Assembly (NCBI RefSeq): GCF_900166635.1
Contig: NZ_LT800497.1
Coordinates: 1,754,368 to 1,818,367, forward strand
DNA length: 64,000 bases
Origin: Oceanobacillus timonensis
GTDB lineage: Bacteria > Bacillota > Bacilli > Bacillales > Amphibacillaceae
Reading direction: 5' to 3'
The notes beneath the pieces are model-generated. The model was not told where the DNA came from, searched no databases, and saw nothing but the letters and a program-made list of their open reading frames with translations. A program made the position numbers and the translations under genes. Shown here piece by piece: positions 40,804 through 50,190 of this stretch (position 1 is the first letter of the stretch; every line of letters starts with the position of its first letter).

Positions 40804-41679
40804 ATGATTGATAAATATATTAAAAACATCCAACAAATATATCCTGATCTTTCCATGGAACATTATTATAGGAATGATATTGGTCAAAATAATGATGTTC
40901 TGATTGTCAATAACTCCTTGGTATTTCGGTTCCCAAAATATGAAAAAGGGATTACGCAATTGAAAAAAGAAACAGAATTCCTGGAGTATATTAAATATTT
41001 CATAACAATCCCGGTTCCACATCCAACATATCAGTCTTTTAGAACACTAAAACCGGGAGAAGTGTTTACAGGATATAAAATGATTGCAGGCGTCCCTTTA
41101 TGGAGAGAAAGCCTGCAGAATATCGAAAATGAAGAATTATTAAAAGAGCTGGCATCGCAGCTGGTAACTTTTCTGACAGAGCTGCATTCTATTTCAAAAG
41201 AAAAAGCAAACATGGTTCTAAAACTGAGTGACAGTAGTCCTCTTGAAGAAATGTCCGATCTGTTCACCAGAATACAGCATAAGCTGTTCCCTTTTATGAG
41301 AAAAGAAGCACAGGAGGAAATCACCCATTCTTTTGAAACCTTTCTGAAGGAAAAATCAGCTTCCAGTATAGAATCAACACTGATACATGGAGATTTTGGA
41401 GCTTCGAATATACTATGGGATCCGGAGTCTGGAAAGCTTTCCGGTGTCATCGATTTTGGCGGGGCAGGTCTAGGAGATCCGGCGTATGATTTTGCCGGTA
41501 TTCTTTCCAGCTACGGGGTGGATTTCTTTGATAGATGTATTGATTTATACCCTGGTGGAAATGAGATTTTTGAACGGGTGAAATTCTATAAGGGTACCTT
41601 TGCATTGCAAGAAGCGTTGCATGGGATAGAGAATAACGATAATCAAGCATTTGAGAATGGGATAAAAGATTATAGGTAA
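40804..41679 (+). CDS. Aminoglycoside phosphotransferase (APH) family kinase
   Basis: The 291-residue protein has the APH/choline kinase fold. The catalytic loop is HGDFGASNIL with H195, D197 and N202, followed by the metal-binding D217 in VIDFGGAG and by LGDPAYDFAGI. The nucleotide-binding N-lobe includes VFRFPKY and the ITQLKKETEFLEYI helix. The ending (LHGIENNDNQAFENGIKDYR) resembles APH(2'')-like enzymes. The true substrate could be an aminoglycoside or another hydroxyl compound. The ATG follows AAAGAGGTG. It is a single gene with a terminator at 41727. Confidence 0.82.
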   Translation: MIDKYIKNIQQIYPDLSMEHYYRNDIGQNNDVLIVNNSLVFRFPKYEKGITQLKKETEFLEYIKYFITIPVPHPTYQSFRTLKPGEVFTGYKMIAGVPLWRESLQNIENEELLKELASQLVTFLTELHSISKEKANMVLKLSDSSPLEEMSDLFTRIQHKLFPFMRKEAQEEITHSFETFLKEKSASSIESTLIHGDFGASNILWDPESGKLSGVIDFGGAGLGDPAYDFAGILSSYGVDFFDRCIDLYPGGNEIFERVKFYKGTFALQEALHGIENNDNQAFENGIKDYR

Positions 41680-41726
41680 AATGAAAACTCATTCAGCTGA
41701 GAATTTCTCTGCTAAATGAAGAACAA

Positions 41727-41770
41727 AGACTATGCTTATGGCGTACAAGTGCCGGGAGCATAGTTTTTAA
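41727..41770 (+). terminator. Terminator after the APH-family gene
   Basis: The stem AAAGACTATGCT / AGCATAGTTTTT is followed by T residues. The remaining gap to 42036 contains no gene. Confidence 0.75.
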
Positions 41771-42036
41771 ATCTGCTATAAAAAACATCCTCCATCCAGA
41801 AAAAATTGAAAATATAATACCAATTATCAGATTAAGTTGACAATTAGGAATTAAGCCTATATACTTCCTTTTTAAAGAGGTGCTTCAATTGCCAGGATAC
41901 GAAGAATATGAAGTGGAAGCATATTTTTTCATTACATAAGCAAATTTTATTTTTTTATACTTGTATGACTTAAAAAACGAATTTGGTCATATAGATATAA
42001 ATGCATGTAATTTTAAAAAGAAAGGAAGCAGCGGAA

Positions 42037-42618
42037 ATGGCTAGAGGTTTTTCACAAGAAGAGAAGCAAAAAATCAAAGAGAATTTATCTATGGAATGTG
42101 AAAAAAGCTGGGTGAGTAATGGATACAAAAAAACGAGTATTGATCAGCTGTGCAGCAAAGCAGGGATTTCCAAAGGCGCATTTTATCTTTTTTTTGATAG
42201 TAAAGAAGATCTTTTTGCGAATGTGATGGGGCAGGTGCAGGATAGAATGATTATGCGTATGAATGAGGCTGTAGCAAAATCTCCCAATAAACAAGGTTTT
42301 ATCGAAGGGTTTAAACTGCTGTATCAGGAGTATGATCAGGGAAACTGGATCAGGATATTGTCCAGCGATGATTTCCAGTCATTATTAAACCGCTTGCCTG
42401 AAGATCGGCTGATTATTCACAGCTCTGCATACACGATGAGAAATTTAAGCGAGACTATAGAAAAAAGTAATTTAATTTGTAAGGAGCCGCTGCCTAAAAT
42501 CACCGGCATATTATCCGCTTTATTAGCAATGTCTGCACAAAAGGAAGCAATTGCTTATGATGATGAAGCAGTGCTGGACTTCTTTCTGGATCAGATTATC
42601 GATGGGTTATTTGAATAA
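42037..42618 (+). CDS. TetR/AcrR family transcriptional regulator
   Basis: The 193-residue repressor has the N-terminal helix-turn-helix (TSIDQLCSKAGISKGAFYLF, then FDSKEDLFANVM) and a C-terminal ligand-binding part of unknown specificity. ATG 42037 has AAAGGAAG about nine bases upstream; the in-frame ATG at 42001 lies before the ribosome binding site. The DUF4097 gene starts 30 bases downstream, so the two probably form an autoregulated operon. Confidence 0.85.
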   Translation: MARGFSQEEKQKIKENLSMECEKSWVSNGYKKTSIDQLCSKAGISKGAFYLFFDSKEDLFANVMGQVQDRMIMRMNEAVAKSPNKQGFIEGFKLLYQEYDQGNWIRILSSDDFQSLLNRLPEDRLIIHSSAYTMRNLSETIEKSNLICKEPLPKITGILSALLAMSAQKEAIAYDDEAVLDFFLDQIIDGLFE

Positions 42619-42648
42619 ATAGAAGAGAATAAGGAGGAATGGGAAGAG

Positions 42649-43338
42649 ATGAAACGAACTTTTGATTTATCTAAGGTGGACTACTTATCTATATTTTTTG
42701 AGAGAGGGAAGGGCACAGTTGAGCATATTCCGGGCAATAATGTAGAGATTGAATATTATTTTACGAAGGAGGAGCATGCTAAGTCATTTGTTTTTACGGA
42801 GGATGTAAAGGAAGGACGGTGTATCCTTCAATTAACAAGAGCAAATTCTTTGAAGCCTTTTCAATTCTTTAATAGCGTTTATTTTCATATCAGACTTCCA
42901 GAAGCTTATGCTGGAAAAGTAGAAATCAAAACAATAACCGGCTCTATCACGGCGCAGGACCTTGCTGTTCCAGCGATTTCCTTTAAAACGGAAACGGGAA
43001 GTATAGCGATTCAATCTTTAGCTGGTCAGGATATATCGGTTAAAACAACTACTGGGCATATTTCATTGGATAATCTGGAGAGTGAAGGAGAAAACAGTCG
43101 CAGTCATATTTCAAGTACTACCGGAAAGGTTTTTGTTAACCATAATCGATTATTTCATGTGGGAAATATTAAAATGACAACAGGTAATATTAAATTAGCG
43201 ATTAACTCCAATTTAACAGATTATTGTATCCGCTATAAAACGCGTAAGAAAATCAGCGGAGATAACACAGAAATTGCAGGCAATCCCAAGAATGAGATAA
43301 TTGTCAAAACTACCAGTGGAAATATTACGAGAGCTTAA
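42649..43338 (+). CDS. DUF4097 family beta-strand repeat protein
   Basis: The 229-residue protein is built of repeated strand-turn units with T-G-S/T-G/N-I turns (ITGSITAQD, TETGSIAIQS, KTTTGHISLDN, STTGKVFVN, MTTGNIKLAI, KTTSGNITRA), typical of the DUF4097 right-handed beta-helix-like fold. There is no signal peptide or membrane segment in this copy. Family members often accompany regulators of membrane stress; the function is unknown. AAGGAGGAA lies upstream of the ATG. It is cotranscribed with the TetR gene. Confidence 0.85.
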   Translation: MKRTFDLSKVDYLSIFFERGKGTVEHIPGNNVEIEYYFTKEEHAKSFVFTEDVKEGRCILQLTRANSLKPFQFFNSVYFHIRLPEAYAGKVEIKTITGSITAQDLAVPAISFKTETGSIAIQSLAGQDISVKTTTGHISLDNLESEGENSRSHISSTTGKVFVNHNRLFHVGNIKMTTGNIKLAINSNLTDYCIRYKTRKKISGDNTEIAGNPKNEIIVKTTSGNITRA

Positions 43339-43398
43339 AAGGGAAATAGATAGAGACAGGTATGTAACAGATTAGCACATTAAATAGAGGAAGTGATT

Positions 43399-43524
43399 AT
43401 GGTGCGGAAACAGAGCCGCTTTAGCAGAAATCTACCAAAACTGTTTCTATATAGACACAGCCGGAAGCAGGTATCTGACAAAGATTTTTATAACTGTACT
43501 GGATTATTGCATAAACATGTTTGA
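43399..43524 (+). CDS. Possible 41-aa peptide
   Basis: The short frame starts at ATG 43399, with GAGGAAG upstream, and reads MVRKQSRFSRNLPKLFLYRH... to 43524. It is very basic and matches no family I know. It follows the DUF4097 gene by 60 bases. The only support is the ribosome binding site. Confidence 0.25.
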   Translation: MVRKQSRFSRNLPKLFLYRHSRKQVSDKDFYNCTGLLHKHV

Positions 43525-43569
43525 AATCTAAAAAGGTATAACTGAGAATAATAGAGTAGGTGCTGTTGA

Positions 43570-44046
43570 ATGTTAAAGAATATTCAATTAAAAATAATGG
43601 ACCAGAAAGAAGCAATGGAAATTGCCGACTGCTGGAAATATAATGAACCTTATGATTTTTATGATATGACCGCTGATCAGGAGGACTATGAAGAAATCAT
43701 TGATCCCCATCAAAGAACCGATACATTTTATTCCGTTATAGATAACAACCAGTTAGTTGGTTACTTCTGTCTGTTTCCCAAAGATTCCGCTATGAATGAG
43801 ATTGAACTTGGGCTTGGTATGAAACCGGGAATAACCGGAAAAGGATTTGGGGAACAATTTGTTAAGGAAATATTATCGTACATCGAAAAGCATTTCTCCT
43901 TCCAGGTTATATGGCTGTCAGTAGCTGACTTTAATCAAAGAGCAATCAAAGTATATGAACGAGCCGGTTTTAAGTATGTTACTGAAAAAATACAAAAAAC
44001 AAATGGGGGAGAATATCTTTTTATAGTAATGAATAATTTGAAATAA
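43570..44046 (+). CDS. GNAT family N-acetyltransferase (RimI-like)
   Basis: The 158-residue acetyltransferase has the acetyl-CoA pocket GMKPGITGKGFGEQFVKEIL and the C-terminal VADFNQRAIKVYERAGFKYV block, both complete. The N-terminal half (CWKYNEPYDFYDMTADQEDY) resembles the subgroup that acts on proteins or small amines; the acceptor is unknown. ATG 43570 has TAGGTG upstream. Confidence 0.82.
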   Translation: MLKNIQLKIMDQKEAMEIADCWKYNEPYDFYDMTADQEDYEEIIDPHQRTDTFYSVIDNNQLVGYFCLFPKDSAMNEIELGLGMKPGITGKGFGEQFVKEILSYIEKHFSFQVIWLSVADFNQRAIKVYERAGFKYVTEKIQKTNGGEYLFIVMNNLK

Positions 44047-44155
44047 AGTCGTATTGTCCTTATTTTTTAATATAGGATGCATAAAACATAATATAGATAA
44101 GCTGGTTTTATATGTGAAATGGAAGACGATATAAAACAAAAGAGGAGCAAATGAA

Positions 44156-44617
44156 ATGAATTGGACAATCAGAAAAGCCTCATTAAGCGATGCGGATGCG
44201 ATTACCCAGTTAAGAATCGAACTTCTGACGGCAGCCGGTGATGTCAATGAAGAAAATAAGACAAATGTATGTAACGCCAACCAGATTTATTTTAAGGAAA
44301 AGCTGTCTAATGGTGAGTTTGTCGCCTGGTTGGCAGAAGCTGAAGGAAAAATTGTCGCTATAAGCGGGGTCGTTTTCTTTGAAAGGCCTCCCCAGGGTGA
44401 AAACATCAGCGGAGTGGAAGCATATATAATGAATATGTATACCAAACCGGAATACAGAGGTCTTGGAATAGCGCGTGCATTATTAGAAGCATGTATTACA
44501 TACAGCAAGCGTACAGGTGTAGGCCGGATATGGTTACATGCTTTTAAAGATGGTTATCATCTGTATAAGAAAATGGGGTTTGTTGATAAGGACTCTGAAA
44601 TGGAGATGCTGTTATAA
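44156..44617 (+). CDS. GNAT family N-acetyltransferase
   Basis: The 153-residue acetyltransferase begins WTIRKASLSDADAITQLRIE and carries the acetyl-CoA pocket MYTKPEYRGLGIARALLEACI, then WLHAFKDGYHLYKKMGF near the end. The acceptor is unknown. The AAAGAGGAGC ribosome binding site is close to ATG 44156. It is the second of two GNAT genes in a row, both on the plus strand. Confidence 0.85.
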   Translation: MNWTIRKASLSDADAITQLRIELLTAAGDVNEENKTNVCNANQIYFKEKLSNGEFVAWLAEAEGKIVAISGVVFFERPPQGENISGVEAYIMNMYTKPEYRGLGIARALLEACITYSKRTGVGRIWLHAFKDGYHLYKKMGFVDKDSEMEMLL

Positions 44618-44691
44618 TTTCTTAAAAAAAGAAAGATGCATACAATAGAGGTTTTATAAGATGATAATACAAATAAGGATATGGGGTATAA

Positions 44692-45144
44692 ATGATGAAC
44701 CAAGCAGCAGAAGCATACTGGAATGAATATTGGAAGAATGAAATGAAGCCAGAATCTGTCAGTGCATGGCAATTCGGAGATGATCCTGACATGCTTGCAA
44801 AGCTGTTAACAGATGGGATTAAAACTGCAACCTGCTCAGGGCATATATTTTATGGGCTGGAGAATGAAGCTCTTCCAACAACGGAGGATTATAATATTAT
44901 ATTAAACGGTGAGGATAAGCCTGTAGCTTTTACGAAGACCACAGAGGTGACGATTGTTCCGATGAATGAGGTCAGTGAAGAATTTGCTGCTGCAGAGGGC
45001 GAAGGAGACAGGACCTACCAATACTGGTGGGACGTCCATGAAGCATTCTTTAGAAACGAACTGACTGTAATCGGACGGGAGTTTTCGGAAGATATGCTTC
45101 TTGTCTGTGAGCGTTTTGAAGTGATTCATGTAAAAAGTGAATGA
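44692..45144 (+). CDS. ASCH domain protein
   Basis: The 150-residue protein has the ASCH fold, a PUA-like beta barrel. Typical are the DPDMLAKLLTDGIKTATC segment near residue 30-50, LNGEDKPVAFTKTTEVTIVPM, and the late EGEGDRTYQYWWDVHEAFF block. Some relatives are N4-acetylcytidine amidohydrolases and others bind RNA; this subgroup (YhfF-like) is not characterised in detail. The ATG has GGATATGGGG upstream. The gene is followed by a bidirectional terminator. Confidence 0.85.
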   Translation: MMNQAAEAYWNEYWKNEMKPESVSAWQFGDDPDMLAKLLTDGIKTATCSGHIFYGLENEALPTTEDYNIILNGEDKPVAFTKTTEVTIVPMNEVSEEFAAAEGEGDRTYQYWWDVHEAFFRNELTVIGREFSEDMLLVCERFEVIHVKSE

Positions 45145-45269
45145 AGTTTACTTTGTTAAAAGATCTATCAAATCAATGCTGAATATCTTGAAAATGGTGG
45201 GGCAGATGCACTGGTACACAATTTTTAGTTGAATCAGTTTCCTTTTTAATGGATATGTAGTGAAAGAAT

Positions 45270-45321
45270 AAGAAGTTTAACCTAACTCATAATAAATATA
45301 GAACGAAGTTAAACTTCTTTA
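45270..45321. terminator. Bidirectional terminator, ASCH gene / ccsA-type gene
   Basis: The 12-bp stem AAGAAGTTTAAC / GTTAAACTTCTT lies between convergent genes and ends in T runs. Confidence 0.75.
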
Positions 45322-45382
45322 AATGAAAAAACGTTTTATATTATAATTCCATTTTTTAACAATCTTTAAATCACCAACTTAT

Positions 45383-46576
45383 TTATGCATAGGAATGTAA
45401 CCCGGCAATAACCAAATTAACAAACACCTGATTAAATACAATAATACTGAAACCGATGATGGCCATCCAAGCGGTTTGTTCTCCTCTTAAACCGCCTCCA
45501 AGTCGGAGATGAAGCAAGACAGCATAAAATAAAAAAGTAATGAGTGCCCAAACTTCTTTTGGATCCCAGCCCCAAAATCTTCCCCAAGCCATTTGTGCCC
45601 ATATCGCTCCAAATATAAGCCCGCCGAGGGAGAATAAAGGAAAACCGATGATAATCGCTCGATAAGTCACTTCATCTATTGTAGTTGCACTGACTTTTTG
45701 AGTGAATGGTTTAAGCAACGAGATGATTTTATGTCTTGTTACGAACCTGATGAGCGCGTAGATAAGACTTCCCGCTAAAAATGACCATGCGAGACTATTT
45801 AACTTTCTGGAATCGATAGAATGAGGTATTTCGATCAATCCATTATTTTGATTTAGAAGCTCCTCGCTATAATCGTTTGACACTACTACAGAATCTGTTG
45901 GAACAGTAATCGGCGGCATATTGTATTGATAGACCTCAGCCTCTGCACTGTAATTTTCAAATGCAATGTTTTTATGATAGCCTGTCATGCTAAAGATACT
46001 CGTTAAGGAAATAAAACCAAATACGATGACTAAAAAATACATAACGAGTTCTAAAAAGAATGGCTTTTTTCCTTTGCCTTCGGGATCAATAGCTTTTAAT
46101 AGAAATATGATTCCAGTAACGAAAGCGATGGATAAAATGGCACTGGAAAATGCCACTGTCGTTACGTGAATTTGTAACCATCCACTTTGTAATGAGGGGA
46201 CAAGAGGCGAAATATCCTCTGAAAACGCATTTGCAAATCCAAGAATGAGTAATGCTACTGGAAGCGCAAAAAGGCCAATGACACTTTGACGAAATAGATG
46301 ATAGATGATAAGGAAACTGCCTACAAGCATGATTCCGAAAAATGTCATGAATTCATATAGATTGCTGACTGGAGCATGTCCGGAAACATACCATCTAGTG
46401 ACAAAATATATAAGTTGCAAAATAAATCCTAACCAGGTTAATGTGATTCCTATAACTGAAAAAACTTTCCCTTTAGACCTTACAGATAATCCTAAAGGAA
46501 TTATTGCAATGAGATAGGTTAGAAAAGAAATAAAAAGTGCGGTACTGCTTAAACTTATTAAAGACTCAACAGACAT
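45383..46576 (-). CDS. Cytochrome c assembly protein, CcsA/ResC type
   Basis: The 397-residue polytopic membrane protein has about eight helices and the tryptophan-rich heme-handling loop WGRFWGWDPKEVWALI of the CcsA/ResC/CcmF (WWD) family. Conserved flanking histidines lie in LLHLRLGG and in IHVTTVAF. With CcsB/ResB it would export heme and attach it to apocytochrome c on the outside. No resA or resB is adjacent, so this is a stand-alone gene, unlike the resABC operon. A long hydrophilic loop (about 205-250) faces outward. The start is ATG 46576; the ribosome binding site is weak. Confidence 0.82.
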   Translation of the reverse strand: MSVESLISLSSTALFISFLTYLIAIIPLGLSVRSKGKVFSVIGITLTWLGFILQLIYFVTRWYVSGHAPVSNLYEFMTFFGIMLVGSFLIIYHLFRQSVIGLFALPVALLILGFANAFSEDISPLVPSLQSGWLQIHVTTVAFSSAILSIAFVTGIIFLLKAIDPEGKGKKPFFLELVMYFLVIVFGFISLTSIFSMTGYHKNIAFENYSAEAEVYQYNMPPITVPTDSVVVSNDYSEELLNQNNGLIEIPHSIDSRKLNSLAWSFLAGSLIYALIRFVTRHKIISLLKPFTQKVSATTIDEVTYRAIIIGFPLFSLGGLIFGAIWAQMAWGRFWGWDPKEVWALITFLFYAVLLHLRLGGGLRGEQTAWMAIIGFSIIVFNQVFVNLVIAGLHSYA

Positions 46577-46770
46577 ACTAACGCTCCTATGTGCTTATAC
46601 TGCTATTTATTATATGTGCTTACAAAATGGGAAATCCATGACGTAATACCAATGATAACCATGAATCCAAAAGTTGGCTGTAAGCTTCACATAGCTGCAT
46701 TGTATAATATAGTCATCATGCATTATAGGTATCTTTCCTATTCGGTATGTTTTTCGTCATAACTGGTCAT

Positions 46771-46803
46771 AAAAAAACAATGACATTTTGTCACTGTTTT
46801 TTT
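46771..46803 (-). terminator. Terminator of the GHKL/LytTR operon
   Basis: The stem AAAAAAACAATGACA / TGTCACTGTTTTTTT (one mismatch) overlaps the stop codon of the kinase gene on the minus strand. Confidence 0.8.
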
Positions 46804-48104
46804 AAAATAAAAGTTTGTGTGAAATAAGAAGTTTTAGAGGTTTCTAACGTTGCATTATTCGTTTGATCAATCATCTTTTTTAAAGCGTACAATCCGTATC
46901 CTCGATTACGGTCTTTTGTAGAATAGTGCTTTTCGTATAATGTCTCTAAATCAGTCATTTGCTGTTTGTAACTATTGCGCACAATAAAATATTGTCTCTC
47001 TTCCAATTCAAAAAAAGCAACTTGCATTATTTTTTTCTTGCTTTGAACTGCTTCTTCTATCCCATTATCGAGCAGTATAGAAATGATTCGAATAAAATCA
47101 ACAACAGGTATAGCAATTTCCTTTATTTGTTGCGGGATATCAATCATCACTTGGATATTTTGCTGCTGGGCAGAAGTTAATTTTACACTCAATATGCTTT
47201 TTACTTCAGGAACTTTAATATGTGATAATTTGCTAATATCCAATTCACGGTTATTGATAAGCTCAGAGGTTGGCGCGATCACTTCACGATAAATTTGTTC
47301 AACTTGTGCCAAGTTTTTAGTACGAATTCCTTCGTCTAACGTTAATAAGATATTCATATAATCGTGACGGAAAGCTGCCAGATCGTCATGCATCACTTCC
47401 ACCTTTGCCAAATAATCTAATAATTCATTGTCTAAGCGAGTTTGTTGTTCTTCTAACATTCTTTCTTTTGTTACATGAGAGCCAATCAGCACAATTAGAA
47501 GCAACATAAAAAATAATATGAAAAGAGCGCTGTAACCCATTTGTCCATACTGTTGATGGAAAGCAGCTAAAAGATCGTTGGCAGGCGTTGCCAACATTAA
47601 AGCTGCAACCAGTCCTGCAATAAGAATCGGATAACATATGTAATAAAAGGGGCTTCTTTTAATCATTTGGGCTAACTTTTGAACTTTTTTACGCAACAAG
47701 GCTATCAAAATAAGGATAAGGATAGAAACAGCAAGATGCACGATGCTGACAGTCCACGTTCCTAAAGGAAAGGAAGCCCATATAAACAAGTGCAACAATA
47801 ATTCGATCAGTCCTATTTTCACCAGCGTGATACTAACCATACTCACTAATGCAAAGTACAGGTTTTGCATAAAAGTTAATTCAACCTGCATCAGTCCTAA
47901 ACTTAGTAAAAATAACAGGAGCATAATAGTATTAAATTCCGGATACCCAGTTACTGTCACAACGACGCCAAGCAGAACTGTAAAAACAATACTTAAAGTA
48001 ATCACCATTGTGTATGACAGACGATGATAGCGGATTAATTGAAAGTATAATAAGATATGGCTAATCCCAATGAGCATAATTGCGATAACATCATAAAGAA
48101 ACAT
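46791..48104 (-). CDS. GHKL-type sensor histidine kinase (AgrC/ComD-like)
   Basis: The 437-residue protein has an N-terminal sensor of six to seven membrane helices (1-215), then a dimerisation part with the phospho-accepting His247 in FRHDYMN, and the C-terminal ATPase domain with the N box (RIISILLDNGIEEAV) and G-box RGYGLYALKK. This is the HPK10 type that senses peptides in Agr- and Com-like systems. It overlaps the upstream response regulator gene by one base (TAATG), which implies translational coupling. No AgrB/AgrD peptide genes are next to it, so the signal is unknown. Confidence 0.87.
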   Translation of the reverse strand: MFLYDVIAIMLIGISHILLYFQLIRYHRLSYTMVITLSIVFTVLLGVVVTVTGYPEFNTIMLLLFLLSLGLMQVELTFMQNLYFALVSMVSITLVKIGLIELLLHLFIWASFPLGTWTVSIVHLAVSILILILIALLRKKVQKLAQMIKRSPFYYICYPILIAGLVAALMLATPANDLLAAFHQQYGQMGYSALFILFFMLLLIVLIGSHVTKERMLEEQQTRLDNELLDYLAKVEVMHDDLAAFRHDYMNILLTLDEGIRTKNLAQVEQIYREVIAPTSELINNRELDISKLSHIKVPEVKSILSVKLTSAQQQNIQVMIDIPQQIKEIAIPVVDFIRIISILLDNGIEEAVQSKKKIMQVAFFELEERQYFIVRNSYKQQMTDLETLYEKHYSTKDRNRGYGLYALKKMIDQTNNATLETSKTSYFTQTFILKKQ

Positions 48105-48850
48105 TAGCCTTCACCCTTTAGCCATTGACGAACTCTTTTATGTAAACGTCGTGATACCGGAATCTGTTTGGCGTTTTTTAAAATGATGATTCTTTCTGTT
48201 GCGTCATAGGATGATATCTGCTTTGTATTGACAACAAAAGATTGATGACAGCGAAGCAGACGCCTGTCTAATTCTTCCATTTCTTTTAAAGTGCCATAAA
48301 AATGAACTAAACGATCTGCTGCAACTAACACTAAACGATGCGGTTCATCTGTTTTAATATATTCTATCGTTTCAAACGGTACCCTGACCGTAGCATTTTC
48401 ATTCTCAACAATAAAATCATCCGCCGGCACATGCCTCCGATTGCGAGCTTGATAGTGAAGCAAGCATTGTTCAAACAGATGGTAACGTTCCTCATAGGGT
48501 AAGGCCTTATCGATAAATGTTAAGGCAGAGACCATATATTGATAAGAGATTGGTGCAAATTTGGAGTACGTTGTGACAAACACAATGATGCCATCTGGAT
48601 CATATTTACGGATCTCCTGAGCTACTTGTAGCCCTTTACGCTCCTCATTTTTAATTTCAATATCCAAAAAATAAATGGGTATATAGGCAGCCGATGAAAT
48701 TTTATTTATTAGCTGCGTACTTTTACTGGTTGCTTCAATAAAATTATACGGCAGCTCATACTTTTCACAAATTGCTTTGACCAAGTCCTTTAAATGCTGC
48801 GCTTGAATCACGTCATCTTCTAAAATGAAAATACTCATAGAATCACTCAT
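48104..48850 (-). CDS. LytTR-type response regulator (AgrA/ComE-like)
   Basis: The 248-residue regulator has an N-terminal receiver domain (acid pocket EDD at 11-13, phospho-acceptor D63 in YFLDIEI, conserved TTYS and the KALPYEE lysine). The C-terminal LytTR DNA-binding domain starts near residue 140 (VRVPFETIEYIKTDEPHRLV) and contains CHQSFVVNTKQI and PVSRR. It should bind direct repeats upstream of its targets. The start may instead be ATG 48838, four codons in. It is first in the operon with the GHKL kinase gene. Confidence 0.88.
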   Translation of the reverse strand: MSDSMSIFILEDDVIQAQHLKDLVKAICEKYELPYNFIEATSKSTQLINKISSAAYIPIYFLDIEIKNEERKGLQVAQEIRKYDPDGIIVFVTTYSKFAPISYQYMVSALTFIDKALPYEERYHLFEQCLLHYQARNRRHVPADDFIVENENATVRVPFETIEYIKTDEPHRLVLVAADRLVHFYGTLKEMEELDRRLLRCHQSFVVNTKQISSYDATERIIILKNAKQIPVSRRLHKRVRQWLKGEG

Positions 48851-49105
48851 TTCAAATCAATCTGTACATAGCATAGCATGATTATATCTTATGATGAATA
48901 ATAAATCGTTTGAATTGTCATTGGGTGTATGGGAACAGGGAGGATGGGATGATTCCTGTTTATATTAAAAGTAACTTTCCGCCTTTAACATACAGGTGAA
49001 ATTATGCTAATATTTAAGTAATAAGTCATAGGGTATAAGGTGCCATACGTATGAAGTGAATAAGAACTAGAATGAAAAAGATGAAGACAGAGGAGAATGG
49101 GACGA

Positions 49106-49420
49106 ATGATGAACAAACAACAAAAGCGACATCTCAATCGATTACGATGGTGGGTAACGGCACTGAGCATGTTTTTCATTGGATTATTGATTTTTCATGT
49201 GATTGACGGAACCTCTCTGGAACCGAATTTAAATACTGCGGATAATTTAGGAGGTAAAGCAGCTGGCTGGCTCCAAGGATCGCAGCTCTTTACAGAATGG
49301 ATTACTCCATTTCATTTTCCATGGTTTAATATGGTCACGACGTTATTTTTTATTATTTTAGTTGCAAAAATGATGACAGATATTATCTCAAGCGTATTAT
49401 CAAAAAAACGAATTGGATAG
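49106..49420 (+). CDS. Hypothetical two-TM membrane protein
   Basis: The 104-residue protein has a basic N-terminus (KQQKRHLNRLRWW), a first helix (TALSMFFIGLLIFHVI), an outside loop with GGKAAGWLQGS, and a second helix (FNMVTTLFFIILVAKMM) with a basic tail. No family is recognised. GAGGAG lies about ten bases before ATG 49106. It is divergent from the LytTR/GHKL operon and could be a target of it (inference). Confidence 0.65.
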   Translation: MMNKQQKRHLNRLRWWVTALSMFFIGLLIFHVIDGTSLEPNLNTADNLGGKAAGWLQGSQLFTEWITPFHFPWFNMVTTLFFIILVAKMMTDIISSVLSKKRIG

Positions 49421-49563
49421 TTGGATATTTGATAGGGCATAAGGTTTGGCTTGCACATTTTACGTAGCAAAGCAACGATTCTCGCCACAACCTGCTATGT
49501 TCCGTTTTTAAAGAACGTCTTTCCAGAACATTACGTCATGTAAACTTACGTTCGTAAATACAA

Positions 49564-49637
49564 AAAGGCGATTCACCTCCCATCTACTCATTGCGTTTCC
49601 TCCTGCACATTCCTTGAGGTTGGGAGTCCTCTCGCCT
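49564..49637 (+). repeat. Structured hairpin element with GGGAG motif, copy 2
   Basis: The outer stem AGGCGA (49564-49569) / TCGCCT (49632-49637) encloses CCTCCCA and TTGGGAGTCCT, which can pair. It aligns over its whole length with 24573-24643 (shared CTCCC...CATTC..TTGA.G..TGGGAGTC), but the outer stem has changed on both sides. No coding sequence is seen at 49421-49690. Confidence 0.45.
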
Positions 49638-49691
49638 AATCAAGATTGAAGTTTTGTAAGGAAAATATATATTTTTTAAGGGGAATCATGT

Positions 49692-50129
49692 TTGAACAGT
49701 CTAATCATCAAAGAACTTCAAACACAAGATGAAATCACGGAAGCATTTCCAGTTATAAAACAATTGCGAACGCATCTTGATGAAGAGGTATACCTCGACT
49801 TAGTATTAGAAGCAAAAGAGAAAGATAGATATAAAATGTTTGCCTTAATTGATGAAGGAGAAATGGTAGCCGTAACTGGATTTAAACCTATGATCACATT
49901 GTATTATGGCAGGTTTGTTTGGGTATGTGATTTAGTGACAAATAGGAATAAACGATCAAAAGGTTATGGAGAAAAACTGCTTCAATATGTTCATGAATGG
50001 GCACAAGAAAATAATTATGAAAATGTTGCTTTATCTTCGGGAATACAGCGAACGGATGCACATCGATTTTATGAAGACAAGATGGGGTATGACAGAGTAA
50101 GTTATGTTTTTAAAACAAACTGGAAATAA
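49692..50129 (+). CDS. GNAT family N-acetyltransferase
   Basis: The 145-residue acetyltransferase has the acetyl-CoA motif [19 protein letters not shown] and the C-terminal [18 protein letters not shown] block. The acceptor is unknown. The start is TTG 49692 with AAGGGG eight bases upstream; an ATG at 49688 is out of frame. Confidence 0.83.
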   Translation: MNSLIIKELQTQDEITEAFPVIKQLRTHLDEEVYLDLVLEAKEKDRYKMFALIDEGEMVAVTGFKPMITLYYGRFVWVCDLVTNRNKRSKGYGEKLLQYVHEWAQENNYENVALSSGIQRTDAHRFYEDKMGYDRVSYVFKTNWK

Positions 50130-50190
50130 GCGCAAATCAAATTGCTTTAAAAATTAATTGATGAGTAGTATTACAAAGGGGAGATTATAG

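Noticed and set aside
41880..41935. GAAGTGGAAGC segment as a further copy of the GGGAG hairpin element
   Set aside because: It matches only a short A/G-rich stretch and lacks the CTCCC partner and the outer stem.
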